This document shows, in pieces, positions 53,409 to 63,208 of a stretch of 64,000 nt of DNA. Made by a program: the position numbers and the translations under genes. The stretch lies in contig NZ_JAFMOY010000128.1 in NCBI RefSeq assembly GCF_019049625.1, positions 1 through 64,000 of the forward strand, given 5' to 3'. The stretch is from Rahnella ecdela. Its GTDB lineage: Bacteria > Pseudomonadota > Gammaproteobacteria > Enterobacterales > Enterobacteriaceae. The notes under the pieces are model-generated. The model saw nothing but the letters and a program-made list of their open reading frames with translations, was not told the DNA's origin and made no database searches. The first letter of the stretch is position 1; the number at the start of each line of letters is the position of its first letter.

Positions 53409-54467
53409 TCAGACACTGGTCGTTTTGTTGCGACCCGTCTGTTTGGAGTGATAGAGCGCGCCGTCCGCCACCATAATGTTTTCCTGCAAGCTTTTAGCGG
53501 GCTGATAGCTGGCGACGCCTAGCGACACAGTGATGTGAAACGGCGAACCCTCCGCGCTGGTAAAAACGGTTTTTTCTACCGCGCGGCGGATCCGCTCGCA
53601 GCATTTCACGCATTCATACACGTTGCCGCTGGCAATCAGAATGACAAATTCCTCGCCACCAAAACGCGCCAGCACATCGTCATTACGCAGCATCATGCGC
53701 GCGACATTCGCCACGCGAACCAGCACGTCGTCGCCAACCACATGACCGTAGGTGTCGTTCACTTTCTTAAAGAAGTCGATATCCAGCATCGCCAGACCGA
53801 AAGCTCTGTGATTTTTCTGCATCGCCTTCAGGTGCTCTTCCAGCCCCATGCGGTTAAACGTTTTGGTGAGAAAATCCATCGAGGAGTTTTCTTTTTCACG
53901 GAAAAACTCGCTGACGTAGCGGAATTTTCCGCCCAGCCCGTGATAACAGATAAACAGGCTGAACAGCGTGACCAGCTGATAGGTCAGCGAGCGCCAGATA
54001 GTCGCCCATGAATCCAGATACGGCACCGACACGAGGAGACGGATCACCAGCACGATGGAAATCGCGATGGCGAATGTTTTGATGTTGTTGTCTTTCCACG
54101 GCCTGAAATAGCAAATACCGGCAATCATCACCATCACAAACAGGTTATCGATGGTAAACATGCCGGTGAGGAAAAACTTCAGCACGAACGCACATAACAC
54201 ACTGAGCCAGCCGACATAAAACACACATATCACCAGCGGGATCATCTCAAAGCTGTAATACACGGAGTCACTCAGGCGGAATAAATCGTGGTCGAGATAG
54301 GCGGCGACGGCTCCGCACAGCAAACCGAAGAGAATGCGTTTGTGGACGGGTGATTTCGGGCCCAGCGGGCTATCGCTGCTGAGGAAAAAATAGAAAAAAA
54401 CCAGGCTGGCGTATGTCACACAAATATTCATATATAACGAGTTCAGTGACGTAATAACCTGATCCAT
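53409..54467 (-). CDS. Membrane diguanylate cyclase (GGDEF domain)
   Basis: The 352-residue protein has an N-terminal region of about six hydrophobic segments (10-180), a linker, and a GGDEF domain (190-352). The catalytic motif is Arg-Phe-Gly-Gly-Glu-Glu-Phe near residue 268, with an intact product-inhibition site Arg-Asn-Asp-Asp five residues before it. So it should make cyclic-di-GMP and be feedback-controlled. The N-terminus resembles 5TM-LYT-type sensor regions, but this is weak. Single gene; it is divergent from the ycgR gene, which encodes a cyclic-di-GMP receptor. Confidence 0.92.
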   Translation of the reverse strand: MDQVITSLNSLYMNICVTYASLVFFYFFLSSDSPLGPKSPVHKRILFGLLCGAVAAYLDHDLFRLSDSVYYSFEMIPLVICVFYVGWLSVLCAFVLKFFLTGMFTIDNLFVMVMIAGICYFRPWKDNNIKTFAIAISIVLVIRLLVSVPYLDSWATIWRSLTYQLVTLFSLFICYHGLGGKFRYVSEFFREKENSSMDFLTKTFNRMGLEEHLKAMQKNHRAFGLAMLDIDFFKKVNDTYGHVVGDDVLVRVANVARMMLRNDDVLARFGGEEFVILIASGNVYECVKCCERIRRAVEKTVFTSAEGSPFHITVSLGVASYQPAKSLQENIMVADGALYHSKQTGRNKTTSV

Positions 54468-54608
54468 AACTCTCCTGTCGCAATTCGCAAATGAATGGCC
54501 TTCAGTAATCTGAAAGATAGCCTATATATAAAGTGAGGGAGGCGCACATGACGTGCCCGCAGCCCTGAATTTCCCTTTGGGAGCATCAAAATACCCGTTA
54601 TTACACAA

Positions 54609-54635
54609 TAAAGTTTTGTCCTGAGTGGCCGATAA
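54609..54635 (+). promoter_or_regulatory. Sigma-28 (FliA) flagellar promoter of ycgR
   Basis: TAAA (54609-54612), 15 bases, then GCCGATAA (54628-54635) is an exact match to the enterobacterial sigma-28 consensus TAAA-N15-GCCGATAA. It is about 70 bases upstream of the ycgR start, the arrangement known from E. coli. Confidence 0.93.
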
Positions 54636-54707
54636 TCCGTATTGGGCGCCTTTATACGTCAACGGCTGCGCCATCAATTTGCATTTATTTCTTATGAGGT
54701 GTGGCAG

Positions 54708-55454
54708 GTGAGCGAAGTATCTAAAGAGTCGTTTGCTAAGCGGAACACGCTGGCAATCTTGTCCGTTCTGCGTGACTTAAAGAAGAACCAGACACTGGTC
54801 ATGGTCAGCCATTCGCGCGGGCAGTTTATCAGCAAAATTCTGGACGTCGATGCTGACCACCATCAGTTTTTATTCGATCTGGGCAGCTCAGATTATGAAA
54901 ATAGTCTGGCGATGGAAGCCGATACGCTGAATTTTGTGGCAGAACCGGCAGGCGCGAAAGTTGAATTTTCATGCAGTAAAGTCCGCCAGGTGGCGTACGA
55001 AGGTTTACCCACTTTCACCTGTGATATCCCGCCCGTGTTGTATTCCATTCAGCGTCGTGAGTATTTCCGCGTGAATGTGCCGTGGCTGCCGGATTATCGT
55101 TGCAGCGGAAAACTGCCGGATACCAGCGAATTTGCTTATCGCGTCAGAGATATTTCCCTCGGCGGGCTGGGGCTGGAGATTGACGGCATGACGCCGCCGG
55201 AAATCAATTCAGGCGCGGTGCTGAAAGATTCCCTGATTGAACTGGCTGAACTTGGGAAATTCAAAGTGGATTTGCAGTATATCGGGGCGATGGCACGTAA
55301 ATCGGTGAGCAATAAAGGTGAAACCGTCAGCACGCAGCGGCTGAGCTTTAAGTTTCCGAATTTATCGCCCGCGCAGGAGCGTGACCTGCAACGGGCAATA
55401 TTCGAGCTGGAAAAACAACAACATATGAAAGCGAAGCGTTTCCAGCACGATTAA
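54708..55454 (+). CDS. ycgR: YcgR, cyclic-di-GMP receptor and flagellar brake
   Basis: The 248-residue protein has a YcgR N-terminal domain (residues 10-100) and a PilZ domain with both ligand motifs: Gln-Arg-Arg-Glu-Tyr-Phe-Arg near residue 115 and Asp-Ile-Ser-Leu-Gly-Gly near 147. When loaded with cyclic-di-GMP it slows the flagellar motor. The start is taken as GTG at 54708, after AGGTG, because the longer frame from 54642 overlaps the promoter. The sigma-28 promoter upstream ties it to flagellar class 3 genes. Confidence 0.94.
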   Translation: MSEVSKESFAKRNTLAILSVLRDLKKNQTLVMVSHSRGQFISKILDVDADHHQFLFDLGSSDYENSLAMEADTLNFVAEPAGAKVEFSCSKVRQVAYEGLPTFTCDIPPVLYSIQRREYFRVNVPWLPDYRCSGKLPDTSEFAYRVRDISLGGLGLEIDGMTPPEINSGAVLKDSLIELAELGKFKVDLQYIGAMARKSVSNKGETVSTQRLSFKFPNLSPAQERDLQRAIFELEKQQHMKAKRFQHD

Positions 55455-55457
55455 GGT

Positions 55458-56216
55458 CTAGATAAACATACCGCCTGAAGCTTCCACACGTTGGGCGGTC
55501 ATCCAGCCTGCTTCATCACTGAGCATCATCACCACCATTCCGCCAATATCGTCCGGCAAACCGGCGCGTCCCAGAGTCGTGTTCCCGGAGACAATTTTGT
55601 TCACTTCCGGGTTATCACGCACCATGCCGCCGCTAAAATCAGTTTCAATCGCTCCCGGTGCCAGTACGTTAACGGTGATGCCGCGCGCACCCAGCTCTTT
55701 TGCCTGATAGCGGGTCAGCACTTCAACTGCGCCTTTCATGATGGCGTAAGCCGAAGAGCCCGGCAGGGCGAAACGCGCCAGTCCGCTGGAAATATTCAGA
55801 ATGCGGCCGCCGTCGCTTATCAGCGGCAGCAGTTTTTGAGTCAGGAAGAACGGCCCCTTCAGGTGGACATTCATCATCAGGTCAAACTGCTCTTCAGTGG
55901 TATTCGCAAAAGACTCATGAAGACCGACACCGGCATTGTTGACCAGAAAATCAAAAGTGTCGCGCTGCCAGACCTGTTGCAGCTGAGTTTTCACCTGCGC
56001 CACGAAAGTGTCAAAGCAGCCGGACTCGCCGGTGTTCAGTTGCAGCGCAACGGCTTTTCCGCCCAGCGCTTCGACAGTTTGCACCACCGACTTCGCCGCA
56101 TCCGCCTGGCTGTGATAAGTCAGAATGATATCAACATTGTTTTTTGCCAGCTTTTCAATGGCATTCTTGCCTAATCCACGGCTTCCGCCTGTCACAATAG
56201 CGATTTTACGATTCAT
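55458..56216 (-). CDS. Short-chain dehydrogenase/reductase
   Basis: The 252-residue enzyme has the classical SDR motifs: Thr-Gly-Gly-Ser-Arg-Gly-Leu-Gly for the nucleotide at residues 9-16, Asn-Asn-Ala-Gly near 90, catalytic Ser in Ile-Ser-Ser-Gly and the Tyr-x3-Lys pair in Ala-Tyr-Ala-Ile-Met-Lys near 157. Substrate unknown. It runs tail to tail with ycgR (three bases apart) and is divergent from a LysR gene that may control it. Confidence 0.92.
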   Translation of the reverse strand: MNRKIAIVTGGSRGLGKNAIEKLAKNNVDIILTYHSQADAAKSVVQTVEALGGKAVALQLNTGESGCFDTFVAQVKTQLQQVWQRDTFDFLVNNAGVGLHESFANTTEEQFDLMMNVHLKGPFFLTQKLLPLISDGGRILNISSGLARFALPGSSAYAIMKGAVEVLTRYQAKELGARGITVNVLAPGAIETDFSGGMVRDNPEVNKIVSGNTTLGRAGLPDDIGGMVVMMLSDEAGWMTAQRVEASGGMFI

Positions 56217-56342
56217 TTCAGACCTCTTTGGCTTTATGTCACTACGACACTGATTGAAACATAGCCTATTGGATTACGACAGTGCGATAAATGGTTCATA
56301 ATGAGTTTCACTGTCTCACAACCAACAACAATCGGGCAAAAT

Positions 56343-57242
56343 GTGGATAAAATTCAATCAATGCAGGTTTTCGTACGCGTGGCGGAGCTGAGCAATTTTA
56401 CCCGTGCGGCGGAAAGCCTCGGTTTACCCAAAGGCAGCGTGTCCAGACTGGTGCAACAACTGGAAACGCGGATGTCAGCGCGTTTGCTGCACCGTTCCAC
56501 GCGTCGCGTGCAGCTGACGCAGGACGGTCAGGTGTTTTATCAACGTTGCAAAGAACTGCTGGCGAATATGGAAGAACTGGAGTCGATGTTTCAGTCCAAT
56601 CCTGCCAGCGTCAGCGGAAGGTTACGGGTCGATATGTCCACCGGTATGGCGACGCACCTGGTTTTACCGCGTCTGGCTGAATTCCTTAACCGTTATCCGG
56701 CGCTGGAAATAGAGCTGAGCTGTACCGATCATCGCGTGGATGTGGTGCGCGAAGGGTTTGACTGCGTGATCCGTTCAGGCACGCTGAAAGATTCCGGGCT
56801 GATCGCCCGCCCGCTCGGGCAGCTCAGCGTGGTGAACTGCGCCAGTCCCGGTTATTTGCGCCGCTACGGAACGCCGGATCACCCAGACCAGCTGGCGCAG
56901 CATGCGATGGTGCATTACGAGCAGACGCTCGGCAGCCACACATCCGCCTTTGAATATCTCGACGGCAAGCAGGTTAAATCGGTGAAAAGCGGCGGTGCAG
57001 TAACGGTCAACAGCACCGAAACTTACGTCTCAGCTTGTCTTGCCGGTTTGGGTATTATCCAGGTGCCGCTGCTCGGCGTGCGTGACGCGCTGGCAAGCGG
57101 TCAGCTGGTGAGTATATTGCCGCAATTTCGTGCGCCGCCGATGCCGGTCACGCTGGTTTATCCTCACCGGCTGAATCTTTCCCGCCGCGTAAAAGTGTTT
57201 ATGGACTGGCTGACGGATATCACCCAAACGTTCATTGCCTGA
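56343..57242 (+). CDS. LysR-family transcriptional regulator
   Basis: About 299 residues: helix-turn-helix at 5-62 (Phe-Thr-Arg-Ala-Ala-Glu-Ser-Leu-Gly-Leu-Pro-Lys-Gly-Ser-Val-Ser-Arg-Leu-Val) and an effector domain of the kind found beside SDR genes. The start could be GTG 56343 (giving Met-Asp-Lys-Ile-Gln-Ser-Met-Gln) or ATG 56301; the GTG form matches the usual N-terminus of this subgroup, but neither has a clear ribosome-binding site. Divergence from the SDR gene suggests that gene is the target. Confidence 0.9.
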   Translation: MDKIQSMQVFVRVAELSNFTRAAESLGLPKGSVSRLVQQLETRMSARLLHRSTRRVQLTQDGQVFYQRCKELLANMEELESMFQSNPASVSGRLRVDMSTGMATHLVLPRLAEFLNRYPALEIELSCTDHRVDVVREGFDCVIRSGTLKDSGLIARPLGQLSVVNCASPGYLRRYGTPDHPDQLAQHAMVHYEQTLGSHTSAFEYLDGKQVKSVKSGGAVTVNSTETYVSACLAGLGIIQVPLLGVRDALASGQLVSILPQFRAPPMPVTLVYPHRLNLSRRVKVFMDWLTDITQTFIA

Positions 57243-57326
57243 CCTTTAGGACGCCTCTGGCATATCCCTCACCGCTCAGGGGTCTATACTTAAGGCTGGA
57301 TGAATTTTTAAGGACAACATGGATCA

Positions 57327-58451
57327 ATGCCCATCACCTCTAAACAAGAAACAAAAACTCAGGAAAAATCCGAGCCGCTGATTAATATCAAAACCGGCAA
57401 TTCTACGGTGGATAAAAACATCGGCAGATTTTCACGACTGGTGGAATACGTTCAGTCCTGGGGCTGGGTCGCGCACCTGCTGCGTACAACCGAGCGCTTT
57501 AACGACCGCCTCGGCAGCCAGTTTGGCGCGGCTATTACCTATTTCTCCTTTCTTTCGCTGATTCCGATCCTGATGGTGTCTTTCGCCGCCGTGGGTTTTG
57601 TGCTGGCCTCCAATCCTGACCTGCTGGCGGAGCTGATTAACAAAATCGTTAACAGCATCAGCGACCCGAATCTGGCGAATACCCTGAAAAACACCGTGAA
57701 TACCGCCATTCAGCAGCGTACAGCCGTGGGGATCTCCGGTTTGCTGATTGCGCTTTATTCCGGTATCAGCTGGATGGGGAATCTGCGTGAGGCCATCCGC
57801 GCCCAGTCGCGCGATGTGTGGGAACGTAATCCGCAGGATCAGGAAAAGATTTACCGCCGCTATATCCGCGACTTTATTTCACTGACCGGGCTGGTGCTGG
57901 CGCTGATTGTCACGCTGTCGCTGACGTCGATCGCCGGTGCCGCGCAAAAAACCATTGTTGATGCGCTGGGTCTGGGCGGTATCGAATGGCTGCGTCCGGT
58001 GATGACCAGCATCACGCTGGTGATTTCGATTGCCGCTAACTATCTGCTGTTCCTGTGGATTTTCTGGATGCTGCCACGCCACAAGCCGCGCAAAAAAGCG
58101 CTGCTGCGCGGCACATTACTGGCGGCGATTGGCTTTGAGGTGATCAAATTCGTGATGACCATGACGCTGCCAAAACTGGCCACTTCGCCTTCCGGCGCTG
58201 CGTTCGGTTCGGTTATCGGACTGATGGCTTTCTTCTATTTCTTCGCCCGTCTGACGTTATTTGTGGCGGCGTGGATAGCCACTGCAAAATACAAAGATGA
58301 CCCGAAAATGCCGGATCCGCGTCAGAAAGCAGGCAAAAATGGAAAAAACACCACGGAAAACGACAGTGAATACACGCCGGACAACCTCATCGTGCCAGAT
58401 GAAATGCATATATCCGCCGTTAATTCTGACAATGAACCAAAAAAGCAGTGA
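57327..58451 (+). CDS. yhjD: YhjD, inner-membrane YihY/BrkB-family protein
   Basis: The 374-residue protein has about six hydrophobic segments and follows E. coli YhjD (337 residues) closely, for example Ile-Thr-Tyr-Phe-Ser-Phe-Leu-Ser-Leu-Ile-Pro-Ile-Leu-Met-Val-Ser. The extra length is a longer charged C-terminal tail. Mutations in yhjD let E. coli survive without Kdo on lipid A, which suggests a role in moving lipid A precursors. The gene precedes yhjE, as in E. coli. Confidence 0.94.
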   Translation: MPITSKQETKTQEKSEPLINIKTGNSTVDKNIGRFSRLVEYVQSWGWVAHLLRTTERFNDRLGSQFGAAITYFSFLSLIPILMVSFAAVGFVLASNPDLLAELINKIVNSISDPNLANTLKNTVNTAIQQRTAVGISGLLIALYSGISWMGNLREAIRAQSRDVWERNPQDQEKIYRRYIRDFISLTGLVLALIVTLSLTSIAGAAQKTIVDALGLGGIEWLRPVMTSITLVISIAANYLLFLWIFWMLPRHKPRKKALLRGTLLAAIGFEVIKFVMTMTLPKLATSPSGAAFGSVIGLMAFFYFFARLTLFVAAWIATAKYKDDPKMPDPRQKAGKNGKNTTENDSEYTPDNLIVPDEMHISAVNSDNEPKKQ

Positions 58452-58738
58452 ATAATGCCAGATAAGGTATTATGGCACCCTTTAAACCAGAATAACTGAC
58501 TGAGCGCCGTACTTTTATTTCGCGGTTTTGCAGTCAGTTACTCTGACTTTTACCCATTCGCCAAACTTATGATTGGCGAAATCCCACCCGGCTAAAACAT
58601 TCCCCCGTTCCGGCTTTAAATGCGCTTTTTCCGGCCTTCCGCTGCGTTGAAATACCGCCCTGCTCTGCATAAGATGCCTTTTCGATATACATTTATTTAC
58701 ATTAGATCCCTCCCACTCATTACAAATAAGAAACACTT

Positions 58739-60061
58739 ATGCAAGCCACTATCACTCCAGAATTAGAAGCTGACGCCAACCTGGTGAGTCAGAACTCCCG
58801 CGGCAAAGTTATCGTGGCATCGCTAATCGGTACGGCCATCGAATTCTTCGACTTTTATATTTACGCCACTGCCGCGGTCATTGTTTTCCCGCACATTTTC
58901 TTCCCGCAGGGTGATCCGACGGCCGCCACGTTGCAGTCTCTGGCCACCTTTGCCATCGCCTTTATCGCACGTCCAATTGGCTCTGCACTGTTTGGTCACT
59001 TCGGCGATCGCGTCGGGCGTAAAGTTACCCTCGTGGCCTCTTTGCTGACGATGGGCGTGTCTACCGTGGTCATCGGCCTGCTGCCGACCTACGCGACCAT
59101 TGGCGTCTTCGCCCCGTTACTGCTGGCGCTGGCGCGTTTTGGTCAGGGTCTGGGACTGGGCGGTGAATGGGGTGGCGCTGCGCTGCTCGCCACCGAGAAT
59201 GCTCCGGCGAAAAAACGTGCTCTGTACGGTTCTTTCCCGCAGCTTGGCGCGCCGATTGGCTTCTTCTTCGCTAACGGCATGTTCCTGCTGCTTTCGTGGC
59301 TGCTGACGGACGAACAGTTCATTTTCTGGGGCTGGCGTGTGCCGTTCCTGCTGTCTGCGGTGCTGGTGATCGTCGGTCTGTACGTGCGTGTTTCCCTGCA
59401 CGAAACGCCGGTATTCGCCAAAATTGCCAAAGCCGGTAAACAGGTGAAAGTGCCCATCGGCACGCTGTTCACCAAATACAAAAAAGCGACGCTGCTGGGC
59501 ACTTTCATCATGGTTGCGACGTACACGCTGTTCTACATCATGACCGTGTATTCACTGGGCTACGGCACTGCCGCGCAACCGCTCGGGCTGGGGATTCCGC
59601 GTAACGAATTCCTGCTGATGCTGATGCTTGGCGTGATCGGTTTCGGCGTAATGGTGCCGGTTGCCGGTCAGCTGGCGGATAAGTATGGCCGTCGCAAAAC
59701 CATGATTTGCATTACGCTGCTGATGATCGTCTTCGCGCTGTGCTTCCCGACTATTCTGGGTGCCGGTTCACAGGCGCTGGTGATGGTGTTTCTGCTGTGC
59801 GGATTTATGGTGATGGGGCTGACGTTCGGTCCGATGGGCGCCCTGCTGCCGGAACTTTTCCCGACAGAAGTTCGTTATACCGGCGCATCCTTCTCCTATA
59901 ATGTGTCTTCGATACTGGGTGCGTCCGTCGCGCCGTATATCGCCACCTGGCTGGCAACCCATTACGGGTTGTTCTACGTGGGCGTGTATCTGGCCTCGAT
60001 GGCAACGCTGACACTGATCGCGCTGCTGTTGTCCAAAGAAACTGCCCATCAGTCACTGTAA
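58739..60061 (+). CDS. yhjE: YhjE, MFS metabolite:proton symporter
   Basis: The 440-residue transporter has about 12 membrane segments and is nearly identical to E. coli YhjE in length and sequence (Gly-Thr-Ala-Ile-Glu-Phe-Phe-Asp-Phe-Tyr-Ile-Tyr-Ala-Thr-Ala near residue 37; motif A Gly-His-Phe-Gly-Asp-Arg-Val-Gly-Arg-Lys near 86). It belongs to the MHS family, which carries organic acids such as shikimate or proline; its substrate is unproven. The 287-base gap before it holds no supported gene. Confidence 0.94.
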   Translation: MQATITPELEADANLVSQNSRGKVIVASLIGTAIEFFDFYIYATAAVIVFPHIFFPQGDPTAATLQSLATFAIAFIARPIGSALFGHFGDRVGRKVTLVASLLTMGVSTVVIGLLPTYATIGVFAPLLLALARFGQGLGLGGEWGGAALLATENAPAKKRALYGSFPQLGAPIGFFFANGMFLLLSWLLTDEQFIFWGWRVPFLLSAVLVIVGLYVRVSLHETPVFAKIAKAGKQVKVPIGTLFTKYKKATLLGTFIMVATYTLFYIMTVYSLGYGTAAQPLGLGIPRNEFLLMLMLGVIGFGVMVPVAGQLADKYGRRKTMICITLLMIVFALCFPTILGAGSQALVMVFLLCGFMVMGLTFGPMGALLPELFPTEVRYTGASFSYNVSSILGASVAPYIATWLATHYGLFYVGVYLASMATLTLIALLLSKETAHQSL

Positions 60062-60070
60062 CTGACCCGA

Positions 60071-60100
60071 CACCGTGCCCGGTATGCGCCCGGCACGGTG
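60071..60100 (+). terminator. Terminator-like hairpin after yhjE
   Basis: CACCGTGCC and GGCACGGTG form a 9-bp stem ten bases after the yhjE stop. There is no T run, so it is weak; cdh may be read from the same transcript. Confidence 0.5.
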
Positions 60101-60119
60101 CCTTCAGCGAAGGTTCCTT

Positions 60120-60890
60120 ATGCGCTTACGACGATTTATCCTGCCTGTTCTGATCCTGCTTATCGTTACTGCTGCGGCCTTTTGGTATTTCTGGCCTCAT
60201 ACGTCCAATCCCAACGCCCTGTGGAACATCATCAGCAAGAAGTGCGTGCCGAACCAGCAAAGCACGGGCAAACCTGCCCCCTGCGCGCAGGTCGATGAAC
60301 AGCAAGGTTTTGTGGTGCTGAAAGACCTGAACGGCCCGCTGCAATATCTGCTGATGCCGACTGCACGCATCACCGGTATGGAAAGCCCTGCGTTACTGGA
60401 ACCCGTCACGCCGAACTTTTTCAGTCAGGCGTGGAATGCGCGACATTACATGGCGGATAAATACGGAAAACCGATTGATGACAGCAATGTCTCGTTGGCT
60501 ATCAACTCGCAATACGGTCGTTCGCAGAATCAGCTGCATATTCATATTTCCTGCCTGTTACCGCAGGTGAAAACCACGCTGAGCAAAGACGGCGGGCAGA
60601 TGGGATATAACTGGCAGGAGCTGCCCGATAAACTGCTCGGCCACACCTATCTGGCGCGCAAAGTCACCGCTTCTGAACTGAATCAAAAAGGCGCTTTCCG
60701 TATTCTGGCTGAAGGCGTGCCTGAAGCAGATAAGAAGATGGGGCATTTCGGCATGGCAATGGTCAGTCTGCCCGGTGGCGACTTCCTGCTACTGGCAAGC
60801 GAACGTGACTTGCTGAAACTCAATAACGCCTCGACCGAGGAAATCCAGGACCATAAGTGCGCGGTACTGGATCCGCTGCCTCAGCCTTAA
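60120..60890 (+). CDS. cdh: CDP-diacylglycerol diphosphatase
   Basis: The 256-residue enzyme splits CDP-diacylglycerol into CMP and phosphatidate. It has one N-terminal membrane helix (residues 6-24) and the His-x-His-x motif Gln-Leu-His-Ile-His-Ile-Ser-Cys of the HIT-like fold near residue 140. The start at 60120 follows ribosome-binding site GAAGG; an earlier in-frame ATG at 60075 would add 15 poor residues. That site lies in the small hairpin CCTTC-AGC-GAAGG (60101-60113), which could mask it. E. coli keeps cdh elsewhere, so this position is a local rearrangement. Confidence 0.92.
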   Translation: MRLRRFILPVLILLIVTAAAFWYFWPHTSNPNALWNIISKKCVPNQQSTGKPAPCAQVDEQQGFVVLKDLNGPLQYLLMPTARITGMESPALLEPVTPNFFSQAWNARHYMADKYGKPIDDSNVSLAINSQYGRSQNQLHIHISCLLPQVKTTLSKDGGQMGYNWQELPDKLLGHTYLARKVTASELNQKGAFRILAEGVPEADKKMGHFGMAMVSLPGGDFLLLASERDLLKLNNASTEEIQDHKCAVLDPLPQP

Positions 60891-60903
60891 AACCCTATCC
60901 CGG

Positions 60904-60930
60904 CCTCCCCCTTCTCAGGGGGAGGAGTTT
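60904..60930. terminator. Terminator between the convergent cdh and yhjG genes
   Basis: CCTCCCCCT and AGGGGGAGG style complementary arms with a short loop, followed by AGTTTACT. The T run is short. Confidence 0.6.
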
Positions 60931-60941
60931 ACTCAACAGGA

Positions 60942-62996
60942 CTATTTCTCTTTCATCTGCTGCAATATCGGACCGCACTGGTTTTCTTCATTATCGCTTG
61001 GGGAAATCAGGGCGAGTAATGCAGCGGCTGGAGCCACCACCGCGCCGAGTGCGACAGCGGCTGCACCACGGGCAATCAGCGGCCCCGGTTTCACACCGGC
61101 ATCCGGATTTTTGTAGGTGCCGCGCACGTATAGCGGTGAACGCAGGGTCAGGATACGTACGCCCTTACTTTCCGGGTTGATCGACAGATCCAACCGTTCG
61201 GTCGCCATATTGGTGTTGCCGGTAATGTTGATCACCGCATTTTCGGTGTCGAACACAAACAGCCTTGGTGTCACCAGCCCGTTCTTCACGTTGACGTTGG
61301 CAGCAGCGCAGTTGATCGCCACTTCGTCATCGCCGAACAATTTGCTGACCACGTAGTTACCCACATTCAGCCCCGCCAGTTCCATCAGCCCGCGGCTGAT
61401 CACGCCGTCGTTGATGAGGATTTTCATATCACCGTTGCTGGTGCCCAGCAGCGCCGCAACGGAGTTCCCGGTACCGGTCAGCGTGGCGTCACCGTTCAGG
61501 TCGCCCAGACTGCGCTCCATCGACTGCACGCTTGGCAGCAGCTGTTTCAGCTTCAACTTACGGGCATGAATGTCAGCCCGCGCCTGCATCGGTGATTTGT
61601 CGCCTTCAAGACGGATAGTGGAATTCAGGTTACCGCCCGCCACACCGAAACGCAGCGGATCCAGCAGGATTTCACCGTCGGTAAGTTTCAGATGGGTACT
61701 CAAGTCACTCAGCGGCAGAGATTTTCCGTGCTCGATACGTTTGGCGCTGAACTTCACATCGGCGTCCATAACGCGCCAGCTCTTGGTATCGAATTTCTCC
61801 ACCGGCAGTACTTTATCGGAAGGCTGGCGGGTGGTTTCCCCACGTTTGGCTTTGTCTTTATTGGAATCAGCACCAATCAGCGGCGCGAGATCCGCAAAGC
61901 GCAGTTGTTTGGATACCACATCGCCGGTCAGTTTAGGGCGGGGTTTGCTGGCCTGATAGGTCAGTGAACCGTGAATATCGCTGTCACCAATTTCGCCGTT
62001 AAAGTTCTGATAACGGTAAATCGCGCCGTTTTTACCGTGTAACGTCGCCGATAAATGGCCGTCAGTAGAGTATGGTGGAGTTTGCGGCAACAGCACGCCG
62101 GTCAGACCGTACAAATCAGACAGCGTCTGACCGGAGAATTTCAGGCGTAAATCCAGACCGCCAAAATTCATCGGATCCTGCAAGGTACCGGCTACCGCCA
62201 CCCGCGTATTACCGGAGCGTACGTCGGCCTGTAACGGGAACAACGCGTCAGGGTCTTTCAGCGCCAGCATACCGCCGATTTTACCGCTGCCGGAGAGCGA
62301 TTCGCCGTTGTATTTACCCTCAACTTTCCAGCCAAAAACGTACGGCGGAGTTTTGGTTTTCGGCGCGTCTTTTTTATCGCCAACCACTTCGGTAAACGGC
62401 AGCGGTTTACCCAGCGGATCAATCACAGCGCGGAAATCGGCTTTCAGCTTCGCGTCTTTATAATCGATTTGTCCGCGGTCAAACACGATGTCATTGAGGG
62501 TAAATGACCAGGCTGAAGGCGGCTGTGCCGGGTCTTTGGCGTCGCTGTTGGCAAGATTAAACGTCCAGTTATTTTTGCCATTATCGAGGCGCAACAGCGA
62601 AGCATCCGGTTGTTTCAGCCAGATACGCGGAATAAGGACTTCTTTATGAAGCAGCGCGAGCGGCGCAATGCTGGCGTCTACGCGGGCGAGTTTCACCATC
62701 TGCGCGTCTTTCTCGCCGGTCTGGACGTCGGAAGGATTGCCGAGCACGATATCTTCGGCATGAATATGCGGCCACGGAACCCACGCACGCCAGCCTGCCT
62801 CATCTTTCTGACGCGACCAGTCCACGCCTAAATTGCCGCGAATGGCGAAAGTACGGTTCAGTTCAGCGCTGACCTTTTGATTGATGGTAGGTTTGAGGCG
62901 GTTCCAGTCGAAGGTCGCGATAAAAATCACGACAGCGATCAACAGAATCACAATGATGCCCACAACCCAGGAGATCACTTTACCTGTGCGCGTCAT
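60942..62996 (-). CDS. yhjG: AsmA-family protein YhjG
   Basis: The 684-residue protein has an N-terminal membrane anchor (Val-Gly-Ile-Ile-Val-Ile-Leu-Leu-Ile-Ala-Val-Val-Ile-Phe) and a long periplasmic part of the AsmA family, with the C-terminal AsmA-like repeat region (Gly-Asn-Thr-Asn-Met-Ala-Thr-Glu-Arg-Leu-Asp-Leu). It matches E. coli YhjG (about 686 residues). AsmA relatives are thought to help carry phospholipids across the periplasm. The neighbours yhjD, yhjE and pdeH are also its neighbours in E. coli. Confidence 0.93.
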   Translation of the reverse strand: MTRTGKVISWVVGIIVILLIAVVIFIATFDWNRLKPTINQKVSAELNRTFAIRGNLGVDWSRQKDEAGWRAWVPWPHIHAEDIVLGNPSDVQTGEKDAQMVKLARVDASIAPLALLHKEVLIPRIWLKQPDASLLRLDNGKNNWTFNLANSDAKDPAQPPSAWSFTLNDIVFDRGQIDYKDAKLKADFRAVIDPLGKPLPFTEVVGDKKDAPKTKTPPYVFGWKVEGKYNGESLSGSGKIGGMLALKDPDALFPLQADVRSGNTRVAVAGTLQDPMNFGGLDLRLKFSGQTLSDLYGLTGVLLPQTPPYSTDGHLSATLHGKNGAIYRYQNFNGEIGDSDIHGSLTYQASKPRPKLTGDVVSKQLRFADLAPLIGADSNKDKAKRGETTRQPSDKVLPVEKFDTKSWRVMDADVKFSAKRIEHGKSLPLSDLSTHLKLTDGEILLDPLRFGVAGGNLNSTIRLEGDKSPMQARADIHARKLKLKQLLPSVQSMERSLGDLNGDATLTGTGNSVAALLGTSNGDMKILINDGVISRGLMELAGLNVGNYVVSKLFGDDEVAINCAAANVNVKNGLVTPRLFVFDTENAVINITGNTNMATERLDLSINPESKGVRILTLRSPLYVRGTYKNPDAGVKPGPLIARGAAAVALGAVVAPAAALLALISPSDNEENQCGPILQQMKEK

Positions 62997-63208
62997 AAAG
63001 CTGTTCCTTTCAGACAGTTAACGAATCCCAGAGTTTAACCATAGTTGAATTCGTCACAGCTTGCCGGAAACGGCAGGGAAAAAGGAAGTGAATCGGGGCG
63101 GGAAAGCAGGCAATAAAATCAAGTAAATCAGCAAAATAACAATGAATCACACCCCCTCTGCGCACCGGGCAATTTGAGACTTCGCCTCAGCGGGTAAGGT
63201 GTGATCCA

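Noticed and set aside
58515-58736. 73-codon ORF on the minus strand between yhjD and yhjE
   Set aside because: It starts with GTG inside the yhjE leader, lacks a ribosome-binding site and shows no family features.
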